Assembly: GCA_030847615.1 (NCBI GenBank)
Contig: JAUMIR010000001.1
Location: forward strand, 263,561,187 to 263,625,186
Reading direction: 5' to 3'
DNA from: Gambelia wislizenii
Lineage: Eukaryota; Chordata; Lepidosauria; Squamata; Crotaphytidae
DNA length: 64,000 nt
The notes under the pieces are model-generated. The model saw only the letters and a program-made list of their open reading frames with translations. It was not told the origin of the DNA and ran no database searches. The position numbers and the translations under genes were made by a program. The stretch's first letter is position 1; each line of letters begins with the position of its first letter. Shown piece after piece: positions 43,135-53,790 of the stretch.

Positions 43135-43340
43135 GGCTGCTGCCACACTGCAGAAATAATGCAGTTTGACAGTGCTTTAACTGCCCTTGGTCAGTGCTAT
43201 GGAACTCTGGGATTTGTAGTTTTGTGAGATATTTAGCCTTCTCTGTCAGAGAGCTCTGGTGCCATAACAAATCCCAGGATTGAAGCCATGATCGTTAAAG
43301 TGGTGTCAAACGGCATTATTTTTGCAGCGTGGCAGCAGCC
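43135..43340. mobile_element. Palindromic MITE, family E copy 2
   Basis: A 206-bp element. The ends GGCTGCTGCCACACTGCAGA and TTTTGCAGCGTGGCAGCAGC are inverted, and the target duplication TTA (43132-43134 and 43341-43343) is clean. The 3-bp TTA duplication suits a PIF/Harbinger-type transposase. The 61-residue minus-strand frame over it is not a gene. Confidence 0.85.
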
Positions 43341-43919
43341 TTAAACAGTTTTAACCAGTTTTAAACTCTCTTGTTTTAGCTTATCAACCTTCGTTGTATG
43401 GTTTTTAGTCTTTAAAAATTATTCTTAGTGTTGTGAATTGTTTCAACCCATTTGAATGTATTTGCCGAACGAGTCAGGGAAATAAAGCGACCAGACAAAA
43501 GATATGGGGTAAAATAAAGGGTCTTTATTTAATCCTACCTATTTAAAACCCTTTTAAGATCTTCAGTGGGGGGAGGCAACCTAGTGAGGGAGCAGCTGAG
43601 CCTGTAGGTCTAACCGAGACCTTACCCCCCAGCTTCCCCGAGTGAACACCTGAGCCCTTGAGAATAACCCCAGAACTGGGGTTACTCTCAAGCCGGCCTG
43701 TGTCTGGAAAACCAACCCAAAAGTCCCCCACTCAAGCCCCATGGATTAGGGTGGGGGATTCTCCCTTGGGCCAGCCCCAAGGTGGGTCTCCTTCCCTTCC
43801 GCTAAGTCCCATGACTTTATTGGTCGTTCCAGAGACCCTCCCTTCACCCAAATAGGTGCCAAGGTGCACACCGACATCTATGCCTCCCCCAATTTCAGGC
43901 CATACCTTAATTTACCTAT

Positions 43920-44291
43920 TTAGACACCACCCTTAGCCAATTTTCCCATAAGCCGCTTGTAACAGTATGGGGTAGGCGAAAAAACCCCCGGGAAAAGGGG
44001 GGAAAACACCACTAAAGCAGCTGCATGAAAAAGCAGTTTTTCATAGGGTGATGCACAAATGTCCTCCCAGGCGGCAAAAAGGCCCCAGAGGACACTTGGT
44101 GACAGGGGGACCCTGGTGTCTTTTACCCGTCCCCTCTCTCTAATCCAACCCTCTAAAATCTTGCGTATTATGAAATCAGTTGTATTGTCTGGAATTCCCC
44201 TTGCCTTGAGCCAGAAGGCAATGCCGGACAGCCTAGAATGAATGGATTGTGGGGCGAGCCCTGTATGATGCAAGTGTACACAAAACTGCAA
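43920..44291 (-). pseudogene. DIRS tyrosine recombinase, N-terminal fragment
   Basis: About 95 residues align with the core-binding part of DIRS recombinases: HTGLAPQSIHSRLSGIAFWL, then RKILEGWIRERGRVKDTRVP, then LLFHAAALVVF. The sequence then departs, just before the expected FFGALRVxE segment that carries the first catalytic Arg. The Arg, the HxxR pair and the Tyr are therefore all missing. The frame continues as unrelated residues to 43920. It follows the RNase H with a short gap, as in full DIRS elements. Confidence 0.75.
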
Positions 44292-44419
44292 TAATAGTGA
44301 AACTACTACAGGTGCCTACTGCTGACAGCCAAGCTGTTGGCCAAATTGGCTAAACTCATGCACTGCTCGTGTGTAACTACGTCTAGTGGAGGGTGCCAAG
44401 GACATACCTAATGCCCTGA

Positions 44420-45054
44420 TCACCTCGACCTCCCAATCGTCCACAGGTGCAGGGGCATCGGGTCACCTTCAGGCATCGTGCCGGGAGCCAGCTGTCTGCA
44501 GCGCTCCATCTGCATGCAGGAAAGAGCGTCAGCAATGTCATTGTCAACGCCTGCCACATGCCTGGCCACGAACAAAATGTTGTGCCGTAAGTATTGCAGT
44601 GTAAAGACCTGGATGAGCCGCATGACCTGGGAAGATCACGAGGTCAAGGAGTTTATGACGTGGACCGTGGATATGTTATCACACCAGAAATGTACGGTGG
44701 AGTTCACAAGTTCTGTCACCCATATATGCACAGCCACCAAAACCGGAAAAAAAATCCCAGAACGTCAAGTCCCCAGAAATATCTGAAGCAGTCCATTCTG
44801 GGGGCCACTTGGCTGCACACCACTGGCCCACAAAGTAAACTCTGAATCCTATCGTCCCAGCTGCATCCAAAGCAATTTGAAGTGCCCCCTGTAATTTCCT
44901 TTCCTCCCGCCAAAATGAGATGCCATTAAACTGCCCCAGAAAATCTTTCCAAACCTGAAGATCACTGCGTATTTCGGCTGTAATCCAAATCTTGTAGTGG
45001 GGCAGAGAGCCACCTTTAATAGCATCACACAACCGGCGTAGGAAAGCCCTCCCC
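44420..45054 (-). pseudogene. DIRS RNase H domain
   Basis: In order: GRAFLRRLCDAIKGGSLPHY, LQVWKDFLGQFNGISFWREE, LDAAGTIGFRVYFVGQWC (first catalytic Asp), LTFWDFFSGFGGCAY (the family usually has Glu here) and the C-terminal HNILFVARHVAGVDNDIADA. The domain would remove RNA from the RNA-DNA hybrid. The last part is in another frame from about 44623, so an indel separates it. The conserved segment leading into GRAF is missing at the junction with the RT fragment. Confidence 0.82.
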
Positions 45055-45640
45055 TTCAAAAAAACCCAACAACTCAAAGTCCCTGGGATGCACCGGCAAA
45101 AGGCGAAATGCAGACTTAATATCACACTTTGCCAGTTCCACCCCTGGGCCATGTCTCCGGACTTCCCTGATGGCCGCATCGAAAGAGGTGTATTTAACTG
45201 AACATAATTCAGTGGGTATGAAATCATTTACTGATTCACCCTTGGGGTATGACAAATGATAGATTAATATAAATTCCCCTGGTGCCTTCTTAGGTACCAC
45301 ACCCAAGGAGGAAACCTGCAAATTAGGTACCGGTGGGTCCTTAAAAGTCCTATCACCCTGCCTTCCGAAACCTCCTTCTGAATCTTGGCCCTAACCACTG
45401 CTTCCATGCCTTTGACCGACTGCAAATTGGTAGCCCTGTAGGCTCATCTAGGGCCCTGAAAAGGAATCCTAAACCCAACTTTAAAACCATTATATAAATA
45501 ACTGGCTGCCTCTCTATCTGGATAAAACTTCAGCCACTGATGCAGAACCTGTAGCTTAACTGGGCTGGGGCCCTTTTGAAGCTGCAGCATTGCTTCCTGA
45601 ACCCTTGTTCCTACCTTGGACTCCCCTTGAAACCCCAAAA
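45055..45640 (-). pseudogene. DIRS reverse transcriptase, N-terminal half only
   Basis: The start carries WLKFYPDREAASYLYNGFKV and GFRIPFQGPR, the usual DIRS pre-RT motif. After a frame change come VSSLGVVPKKAPGEFILIYH, LSYPKGESVNDFIP and AKCDIKSAFRLLPVHPRDFE (palm motif A with catalytic Asp), then LLGF. The sequence then passes straight into the RNase H start at about 45055. The YLDD box, thumb and connection are deleted, with a run of G and T bases at the join. No polymerase activity is possible. Confidence 0.85.
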
Positions 45641-46941
45641 CTGGCCTTGCCCCCTAGGGCAGTTCCAAAAGGCGTGGGAAGCCCCACAGATAGAGCACTC
45701 GTGGCTATAGCTGCAAGGCTTCCTGTTACAGACCCCTTGTGAAGAAAAATCCCAGCACAGAAGCTTGGGACCTTGGGCGACCCCAGGTGATGTCCGCTGA
45801 TTACCTGTTGTGGGTGCTTTCTGGACAAGGTGACCACTGTGGGTCCTTTCCCCTTGAACTGGCCAGGCCGGGGTCATGAGTTGCATCCACAACTGCAGGT
45901 GCATCATGTCCCATCACAAAGGATATATGGCAGCCCTCATACGAAAGGCTTCATCATATAACAGCCATGCTGGCCCGGCAAAGTCTGTGTAGGCCCTATG
46001 TATTATATCTATAGAGCCACAGCCCGAAATAGAGCCACAGCCCGAAGAGGCTGCACCTTGACAATAACCCCCGCAAGGATTAAATATCCTGATAGCCAAT
46101 TGGACCAGGTGCATTCCACTTTCCTCTTTTTTATCCTTTCCTTCTCGTCATCTAATTCGTCTTTGTCTTTTTTCTCCAGCTCCCGGTAGGGCAAGGAAAA
46201 GACGTCCACATACTCCCCTTTTATAATTTTATCCCATGTAGACTGAAGTAGGTGATCACCCAGGGGGAGGGCCAGATCTCCAAAAGGGATGGTGCCATAT
46301 GCTACAGCATCATAGCCTGCAGCTGGTAAAACCCCTTGTGTTGACTGGATAGCTGTCGAGTTACCTGAAAATGGGCCAACCCCCCATGGCACCCATGTGG
46401 ACCATTGTGGAGGTGTCCATTTCAGCAGTGATTGCTGCATGGGCCAACCCAAATGTGCCTGAGGGCCACCCACAGCTACCTGCCCAGAGTCGCCCTGGTT
46501 GTTTTGTGGCAGGCTGCTCCAGGGCCACCAGGCACTGGGCATGTTTGGTGTGTTAAAGATAAAAGATTCACCTCCTACCGAGGGCCCACCTAGATCAGCA
46601 GCCTGCTCTAAGTTGCCCACAGGTTCAGGCACCCCGATGACCCCGACATCCTTGGATCCCAAGGCCCCATCAGGTTGAATCTTCTTCTCCAGGGCATCTA
46701 ACCAAGAGAGAATGTCATCAGCCATTTTACACTTTTTGCCTGGTACCCCCTCACTGGGAACCACTGGTGCACTAGGCGCTCCATGGACCTCCTCCAGCTT
46801 CTGAATCCTTTCTAAAATAGCAGGCCAAGGGATATCATCCTTGCTGTCGCTAGACGAGACCTGCGCAGGCACTTCCTGAGGCTTTGGTGGTGGCCTGGGG
46901 GCAGGGCCCTTGCCTTTACCCCCCTTTTTCCCTTTTTAGGG
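45600..46941 (-). pseudogene. DIRS gag-like protein
   Basis: It starts MAPKKGKRGVKARA (46941). The frame then changes by a homopolymer indel; the main piece (46872-46009) carries a coiled, charged N-terminus (DIPWPAILERIQKLEEVHGA), and after more frame changes come FAGPAWLLYDEAFRMRAAIY and LWMQLMTPAWP. The C-terminus has a CCCH finger, CWDFSSQGVCNRKPCSYSH, followed by CSICGASHAFWNC, a C-x2-C-x3-H-x4-C knuckle. Such fingers bind nucleic acid. A tandem 18-bp duplication (ATAGAGCCACAGCCCGAA) at 46008-46043 disrupts the frame. Confidence 0.75.
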
Positions 46942-47640
46942 GCCATAATAGCGCAAAGGCAAAGGGCACAATGTATGATGCCAATGTTATTATTATTACT
47001 ACTACTACTATTATTAGCGTTAACAATTGCCAAAGTTATTGCAATCCTATAGGACCCCGAGCCACAAACTAGCCAAAATTGCCACCACAATAACAAATAC
47101 TGATTATTATTACTATTATTGTAGATGTAGCTCCAGTATGTGGCTATGGATGCCGAAATATAATGAATCCCAATCGGGGTCCACTGGACCCAATGAGGCC
47201 CGGGGTTACAGCCCCACCCCCCATCCTGCTTGAGAATGAGGAGTCGGGGTAGCAGGATGAAAGGGACCAGACCCCTCCTCTCTACTGCCGCCACCACCTG
47301 TGAAGAGGGGAGCGTGTCTCCCACAGCCTTTCCCTCACCCCAGATGTGTGGGTGGCCATCTCCCTGTACTTTGGTGGGGTCAATTCCCCCAAGTGCTGGC
47401 AGCAACTGAGAGAGTGTTGGGGCGCAGGGATCTGTGGCAGCTGCTGCAGTGCTGCTGCGAAGGGGAGGTAAAGAGGAAGAGGGGGTGGGGGTGGGGGGGT
47501 GGGGGGGCAAAAATCCCCCTCCAAAAAGAAAGAAGGGGGGCAGGTAACTCATAAGTGAAGGAGGGGGATGGTAGCTCAGAGAAACAATGGTGGCTCCCAC
47601 ATTGCAAGCCTCTCCTTCTGAGCCCACCCCCTCCAAGGTC
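46942..47640 (-). other. DIRS 1 leader region
   Basis: Non-coding, with ACT/ATT triplet runs near 46984-47018 and 47103-47118 and a G/C-rich tract at 47480-47540. A frame crosses it (47636 downwards) but is low-complexity (Pro, Ser and Asn runs) and unconserved. GGGAGCCACCATTGTTTC on the minus strand resembles GGGGGCCACCATTAATCC of the second DIRS leader, supporting common ancestry. Confidence 0.55.
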
Positions 47641-48289
47641 TACCCAATCATGTTAAAGCTCTGCTGTGTGCCCCTTTTTGAATTGGTTGTACAGATGAAC
47701 TATTGTGTGCATTTTCGAGCACCTTTTTAAAAAGATTGCTATAAACTGCGAAAGCAGTTATCGTGGACTATGTGGTGTTTTCAGCCCCCCTCCTTCTGAA
47801 TAGTGCAAATGTGGGCCATCTTCCATGAGGACCAATAGGATTCTTAGTGAATTCTTTGAGGATTTTTTTCATTGTGTAGCCAACACCAAGAATTTCCCAG
47901 TTTGTCCTTTTCAAGAATTTCTAACAAACCACTCTAACATCTAGGGAGAAAAGAAAGATAGCTGTAACTAGCAAGGAAATAACATCTGTTCTTCAGCGGC
48001 CATCAGTATAAATTATTAGAATTTTGTTTTGATTTCATATTTAGATCCCTACCCCACCACCCAATTCACAGATGTCTTCATAAATTCAAGGGGGGGAAAA
48101 ACACTAAAGACAGAGATCTTGCATCATCAGAATGTAGCTATGAGGACAGCGCTCTATTGTCACAGCTATTTCTGTTGATGCAACCCCTGAAAAATTTGCC
48201 AGGCAGCATCCCAACTGAGGAGCTTCCAAGGCTCTGCCTATCAGGGCACTAGGAAATTTTGACTGCAGTGCTTACATGGTTGTGGGGCA
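47641..48289. other. No gene; possible family C remnant near 47690-47885
   Basis: CTTCCATGAGGACCAATAGG and GAGGATTTTTTTCATTGTGT, then AGCCAAC, may be one end of a family C transposon in inverted form. Its TIR partner is not visible. The rest is unassigned. Confidence 0.35.
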
Positions 48290-48292
48290 CAA

Positions 48293-48320
48293 TTTTTATT
48301 ATTATTATTATTATTATTAT
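48293..48320. repeat. (TTA)n microsatellite
   Basis: About nine ATT/TTA units. Confidence 0.95.
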
Positions 48321-48890
48321 CCCATCCCTCTACAAAACTTAGTTGGGGTGACTTACAACATTTAAAAATATACATTTAAGACCCTCCATCCCACCACCAC
48401 CCTTAAAATACAATTAAATAATCCAAAAAATTAAAACATACTTAATAAATACTAAAAGTAAGAATAAACAATAAACAGTGGCTGTTTCAGGAACAGGCTA
48501 AATTAGATTTTTCTTTCTGATGGCCGGGTATCTATTCAGGGAAGGCCTGCTGGAAGAGATCCATCTTCAGAGCTTTTTAAAAGCTATTAATATGACGGAT
48601 CTCATCCAGCAGGCTGTTCCATAATCTGGGAGCAATAGCCGAAAAGGTCCTCTGGGAGGTTGAAGAGAGTCTAGTTTTTAAAGGTTGTAACAAATTCCTC
48701 CCAGAGGACCGGAGTGCATAGGGAGGATTATATGGAAAGAGTCAGTCCTGAAGGTAGGTCCAATGAGATGGAGAACTAGAGAGACCCCTTGGGGTCCTGA
48801 TGGATCTGCTTGTCTCAACATGCCCTGTGACCAGGAGGCCACTGCAGTTGTCATTTCCCAGTGCTCCAATCTTCAGCACTTTAGAAAGCC
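48321..48890 (-). mobile_element. LINE/SINE family copy related to 12933-13336
   Basis: The tail complement (CCATCCCTCTACAAAACTTA) is followed by an A-rich tract. The body has TATTCAGGGAAGGCCTGCTG, CATCCAGCAGGCTGTTCC and CCGAAAAGGTCCTCTGGGAG, comparable with the GGAGCAGCCACTGAGAAGGC region of the 13-kb copy. No coding frame is recognisable. Confidence 0.5.
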
Positions 48891-49031
48891 TTCAGCCAGG
48901 GTGTTGCCTTGCTTAAGAGTTAGAGTTTGAGAGTCATGTTTGGTCATAAATGGCCATAAATGTGAATCACAAAAGTTATGAAATTGTAAATCCAGCCCAT
49001 AATCTCACATACTAAACAGGATGCCAGCCAC

Positions 49032-49068
49032 AGGAATAACAATAACAATAACAATAACAATAACAATA
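49032..49068 (+). repeat. (AATAAC)n microsatellite
   Basis: About six AATAAC units at the end of an unassigned stretch (48891-49140). Confidence 0.9.
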
Positions 49069-49149
49069 GAAGAAGAATGAAACAGATAGAATTAACCATC
49101 TCAGCATAAGACATGTGTTTCTTTAAGCCTTAAAACATGAGTGGGAATA

Positions 49150-49250
49150 AATAGAACACCCAGATATTATTGGACTGCAAGATCCAATTAGCCTGAACAT
49201 AGCCAATGGTGGGGAACACTGGGAGTAGCAGTCCAACAATAGGTGGATGG
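49150..49250. mobile_element. Short MITE-like palindrome
   Basis: TATTATTGGACTGCAAGATC and GGGAGTAGCAGTCCAACAAT are inverted halves about 55 bp apart, in the style of 15303-15470. Confidence 0.45.
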
Positions 49251-50680
49251 CTACATGATTACAATCCTTGCCAAAGACTGGCTTTGAATTCATCCATGTC
49301 TGTGATGCTGAATTAGAGTTACCACCTATTTTTTTCCTATAGTGCAGGCAGGTTTAATATGTTCTTGTCTGTGCTGGGAATAGTTGCACCCACTCAATCT
49401 GTACCAAAAAAATATTGTTTGTTTGCTTTTTGCTAAGAACTTGGTAAATTTCTCAAATCTCTTCATAAAATGCTACAGCAAGAACTTGACCTTTAAACAA
49501 AAATTAACAGAGGAGAAGGTGAAACTCACAGTTTTGTCATTCAAGCAGTCAGTGCCAAATACTTCGGAAACTATGTGCAAAAATATAGCAACTGGATCAC
49601 TAAAGCAGTTGTAAAATTATTGGTAAGTAGAGCTAAGAGCAGGTTAGTGCAGCCATTAGAAACATATTATTTGAGAACAGAAATGCCAAAATCACATGCT
49701 GGTCTATCTTGACAAGAATGTTGCCTGAAACATCCAGTTGGACATTATTTATCCTTACTATCTGCAGTACACTGCCTATAGATACAAACATTCTACTCCC
49801 ATCTATCCTTTTTCTCCTTCTCAGTGGCAGCTGGTACCTTCTGTGCCATCAGAGCAGTGACTCTTCTCTGGATTTTAGTCCAAACTTCAAAGGAATCATC
49901 CAAGGTGCTGAACCCCTTCCTCAAAACTGGCTTGGTTTCTTGGATCATTTTCAGGCAAAACCCTGGAATAGATTGATCACCAGCCCTGTTAAGGAAGCTA
50001 CCAGCTGCCACCGCTATTAGCTGTGGAGGTAAGGACTACATGATAGGCTTTGAACATCCTTTTTTTCTATCTCCAATTGGTGTGACAGCTTGATATGGTT
50101 TTGGAAGAGCCAGTAGCTGCTGGCTCCAATGCCAGGGAAATAGCCAAGGTCCTGTGTGCCAAGCTGCTTTTCTGCATAGCTTCCTTTCTGATTCCCCACA
50201 AACAATATGATCCCATAATACATTATCCGGGCCATTTACAAACTCAGTGATGCTAGCCAGCTGGCACACTACTAGTCACAAACTGCAAGGCAGATTTACT
50301 AGGTAGCCTGACATGGGTGGTGCATTTCAACCACTTGCCAAACCTCTCATGGCCTTTATTATATTATCAAATGTCAGTGTTTAGGGAATTTTTTTTACTC
50401 CAGATCACAAATCAGTCCATAAATTTCATAACCTACTACTTTGAGGAAGATGAATTTTTACTTGGTCTCACTACTACCTCCATCTCTACTTAGTTAATAA
50501 GAAAGTCCTGAGTTATTCATCTGCTGCTTACTGCCATGGTTGCATTATATTAACCTGAGAGCAGCAACACCATTCTGCTGCATGGTCTGTAAGCTGGAAC
50601 AGAAGGATTCTTTATGTCTTCCTCATGTCTGTGCATGTCTTTTCTTGTGAAAAACTTTGAAAAAAATGCATCTGGAACCA
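49251..50680. other. No recognised gene
   Basis: 1.4 kb with only short frames and no motif or element I can name. Confidence 0.4.
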
Positions 50681-50688
50681 TATGGATG

Positions 50689-51063
50689 CAGGGCCGGTTT
50701 AACCTGTCTGCCAAATCAGCATTGGCAGGGGGCCCCGAGGTCAAGAGGGGGCCCCGAGGTCAAGAGAGGGCCCCGTGTTGGCCTCCTTAATATGAAAATA
50801 ATGGGATTTCTGGTTTAAAATACCATAGAGTTGCCTTGGAAGGCCTAGAAAAGGGCTAGGGAAGACACATTTTCTAGGAAGACTCTATGGTAGGTGTGCT
50901 GTTTTGTGTCCCATGGATAATGAATCCAGGGATACGGGGGTCCTACTATAATCTGAACATCCTGTACGGTGAATAGGTTAGGTTACATTGATCTGAGATA
51001 AACATATGGGGGCCCCAAAGTAAAGCATTGCAGGGGCCCCCAAAATTCCTTAAACCGGTCCTG
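50689..51063. mobile_element. hAT MITE with perfect 8-bp target duplication
   Basis: A 375-bp element with ends CAGGGCCGGTTTAACC and CTTAAACCGGTCCTG, inverted. It is flanked by TATGGATG at 50681-50688 and TATGGATG at 51064-51071. The 8-bp duplication and CAGGG ends identify the hAT group. The interior has a short tandem repeat (GGGGGCCCCGAGGTCAAGAG twice, once more diverged) near its left end and the complementary GGGGCCCC near the right. There is no transposase. Confidence 0.93.
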
Positions 51064-51071
51064 TATGGATG

Positions 51072-52028
51072 CAAAGCTTGGTAAAGTTACTCTTTAGCAC
51101 TTCTGGAATATCCCCAACCATGCTGGTTGGGGAGATATTGATTGTCCCAGGAGTAACTGTACATTAGTGTGATTTAGAGAGTATATAATTCATCTCAAAT
51201 GAGTGACCCTTAACTTTACAACCTCACCATCAGAAAGGGGAGAAGAGCAGGGTATGTGTATGAAAATCACATGCGAGTCAAGTGCCAGGCATGCAGAATT
51301 TTTCACACATTCTCCCTTCATGAAACAGAGACACTTTTAAAAGGGACATCGCATTCAATTTTTCCTCATCTAAACAAACTTATCTACCAATTTCCCATAT
51401 CCTAAGTCCATCTGAGAAACCCCTATCAGAAACAATCAAATCAGTGTATATACAGGAAACAAACCTTTAAAAGAGACTTTAACTTTACAACTTTAACATA
51501 ACCACCCATTGTATCCAACAAAATTTCAACTTGACCTAGCTCATAGATACATGGACCCCACTGTTCTCTTCCATTAAATATAATGTGAAAATAATGTTAC
51601 TAACTAACACCCCATAAAGAATCCATAAAAAGCCCTCCTGGTTTTCTTTCAGGGAGAGTGTCTCTTTCAGCAACAAAATCTCCCGAACCTTTAATTAGTT
51701 GTTTATCAGTAGTTACCAAGGTGGCCATTGCTTGAAAGGATTCAGAGAGGGTATCTGTGACATTATGATACAATAAGGTGCAGCAATTAGCTTTGATTTT
51801 TTTAAAAAAATAACTAATGAACTCCAACTGGCTAAAGGAAGACAGAAAATGCAATTTTTTAATGAAAGAATTGTCCAAGATTTGCAGTACTTTCCCAGAA
51901 TTAAACAGTTCCCTACAGCCACCATACATTGATTCCTGGGCAGGGGAGGGCATGTCCGCACAGCTGGAACAAAGTACACTAGCGATTTATTGTGGACTGA
52001 CAGAATACATGGCTTGACAGCCCCTCCT
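51072..52028. other. No recognised gene; unassigned 117-residue frame
   Basis: A minus-strand frame at 51600-51953 has one hydrophobic or aromatic stretch and no motif I recognise. Without a homologue it should not be called a gene. Confidence 0.35.
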
Positions 52029-52339
52029 AGACTTTATAAGACATGGGGAAACACGGCACAAAACCACGTCCCAAATTGCATCATAAGGACAGGACGAGAA
52101 CACAAGGGGTGACATTATCAGATGCTCATGCCCTCAGCTGTTCCTGGGCATAGCACTGGCACAGACGAGGCATCACTTTTTTTATTGGCGGGCTAAGCCA
52201 TCAATAAAAAGTGATGCCTTATTCACGCCTGCACTATGCCCCCAGAATGGCTGGAGGACAACGTTATCTGATAATTTTACCTGTTTGTGTTCTCATCACA
52301 TTCTTCTGATGCGTTTTTTTCATGTGTCCGATAAAGTCC
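52029..52339. mobile_element. Non-autonomous DNA transposon, family A copy 5
   Basis: The left end AGACTTTATAAGACATGG (diverged) and right end GTCCGATAAAGTCC are inverted. The interior GGGCTAAGCCATCAATAAAA and GCCTTATTCACGCCTGCACT match 42620-42889. Flanks do not give a matching 3-bp duplication. Confidence 0.72.
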
Positions 52340-53200
52340 TCAGACAGTGGGCAACAACTAGACAACAACATTCACTGTACATGTATAGCAGTACAATAGC
52401 ATTTGGATTTATGAATGGTAGGTTCATCCTGCATAGAGCTTCCCTAAGAGATGGAAGGCAAGAGAGAACAGTTCTGAGTGGTCAGAGGATCTGATTTCCT
52501 CCTCTTGCCTGTGCAGTGGCACATGGCACCTTAGACACTGAAATACAATGGAGACAATTTGGAGACAATTTGGTCAGCTTCTTATTGCATTTAGTACCTT
52601 AAATGTAACTCAAAGGTTGAAAATCTTTTTGCAGCTAGTGCATCATAAAGTTAAGCCCAAAGACAACCAGCTGGACTACAAAGCGAGGAAGCTTTCCCAG
52701 TGTACCCCTGCAGCCATTTCGGTTGTAGGGTGAGGATGCACCCAGGTTCTGTCCTGGTGGCTCTGCCTAGCAGCCATTGTGCCATTGCCTAAAGAAGTAG
52801 TGGATACCTCCCTATGCAACCTTGGAAAAATTAGTTATGCTAGCTTAGTGTCCCAACATGATGCTGACCTGCCATTTGGCTGCCTGAGATGAAACAGCAA
52901 ATGGTCACCTTTACCCACCCAGGTTAAGGGGCATAGGAGTCAAACCCAGCCAAGTTGTTCTGTCACATGGGGACAAAAAAGAGAGAACATTCACAAGCAC
53001 CTGTCCCCATCTCTGACACTAAAAGGACAATTGCAATCTATTCCTTAATATACCTCCAATTACTCCCTCACAGCATATGGAGTTCTTTAATGGCAGAGCC
53101 AAACATACTCTCCCATAAATTGCATATAATTGTAAACAACTGCATACAGAAACGGAGTTAACTACAACCACTTTTTAAAATTATCTGTAAGATCTATCAT
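52340..53200. other. No recognised gene
   Basis: Unassigned sequence without motifs. Confidence 0.4.
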
Positions 53201-53427
53201 TGTTATTGTGTGCCTTCACATCGCTTCCAACTTATGACAACCCTAATGTGAACATGGGGTTTTCTTGACAAGGTTTGCCTGGGGGGATTGCCTTTGACTC
53301 CCTCTGAGGCTGAGAGCTTGTGACTTGCCTAAGGTCACACAGTGGGTTTCCATGCCCAAACAGGGATTCAAATTCTGGTCTCCAGAGTCATACTCCAACA
53401 CCCAAACCACTACACCACATTGGCTCA
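53201..53427 (-). mobile_element. Sauria-type SINE
   Basis: On the plus strand it begins TGTTATTGTGTGCCTTCACA and CGCTTCCAACTTATGACAAC (the BovB-like tail complement). It passes CCTCTGAGGCTGAGAGCTTG and ends with the head complement (GGGATTCAAATTCTGGTC, then CCACTACACCACATTGGCT). Confidence 0.88.
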
Positions 53428-53695
53428 GGAGGGCAAAAACAGTTCAGCTGCTGTAAGGCTGGATCTGTTAGACCTACTATATTTCCCTTGCCAAGGGTAG
53501 GCTATCCATGCCTCTGGAGCCAAGGTACCTGTAGTAGCTTGTCCTCAGCCTGTCTTAAATATTGAGAAGATTTCCCCAGGCTGGGTGGACACTCCTGCCC
53601 ATCCCTGACTCAAATGGTGTCCCCAGATCCTAAACAACCCCAAATGGTTGTTCTGTTTCCCACCCTACTCCCAGGACCCTAGGGCCTTGGCTTTT
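53428..53695. other. No recognised gene
   Basis: Unassigned short stretch between the SINE and the A/T-tract repeat. Confidence 0.4.
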
Positions 53696-53790
53696 CCAGA
53701 AAATGCATATTTTGCTCATAAAACTATGTTTTATATGAAACACACTGTTTTCTTTACATGAAAAACAAAACAAACCAAGAGTGTTTTTCC
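53696..53790. repeat. Short array of the 20-21-bp A-tract/T-tract repeat
   Basis: Four or five units: CAGAAAATGCATATTTTGCT, CATAAAACTATGTTTTATAT, GAAACACACTGTTTTCTTTA and a decayed CATGAAAAACAAAACAAACC. They have the same period and pattern as 20104-20294. Confidence 0.6.

Larger units (their letters stand above)
43485..47640 (-). mobile_element. DIRS-like retrotransposon 1, internally deleted
   Basis: Read on the minus strand: leader (47640-46942), gag with CCCH and CCHC-like fingers (46941-45600), RT N-terminal half (45640-45055), RNase H (45054-44420), tyrosine recombinase N-terminal part (44291-43920), and a non-coding end with a small hairpin (AATAAAGGGTCTTTATT near 43513). DIRS elements use a tyrosine recombinase in place of an integrase. 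The RT catalytic core and all recombinase catalytic residues are deleted, and gag has frame changes, so this copy is inactive. Terminal repeats could not be delimited. Confidence 0.85.

Noticed and set aside
46942..47636. N-terminal part of a 274-residue frame upstream of the DIRS gag
   Set aside because: Only its end carries the gag start. The rest is Pro/Ser/Asn low complexity over triplet repeats in the leader.
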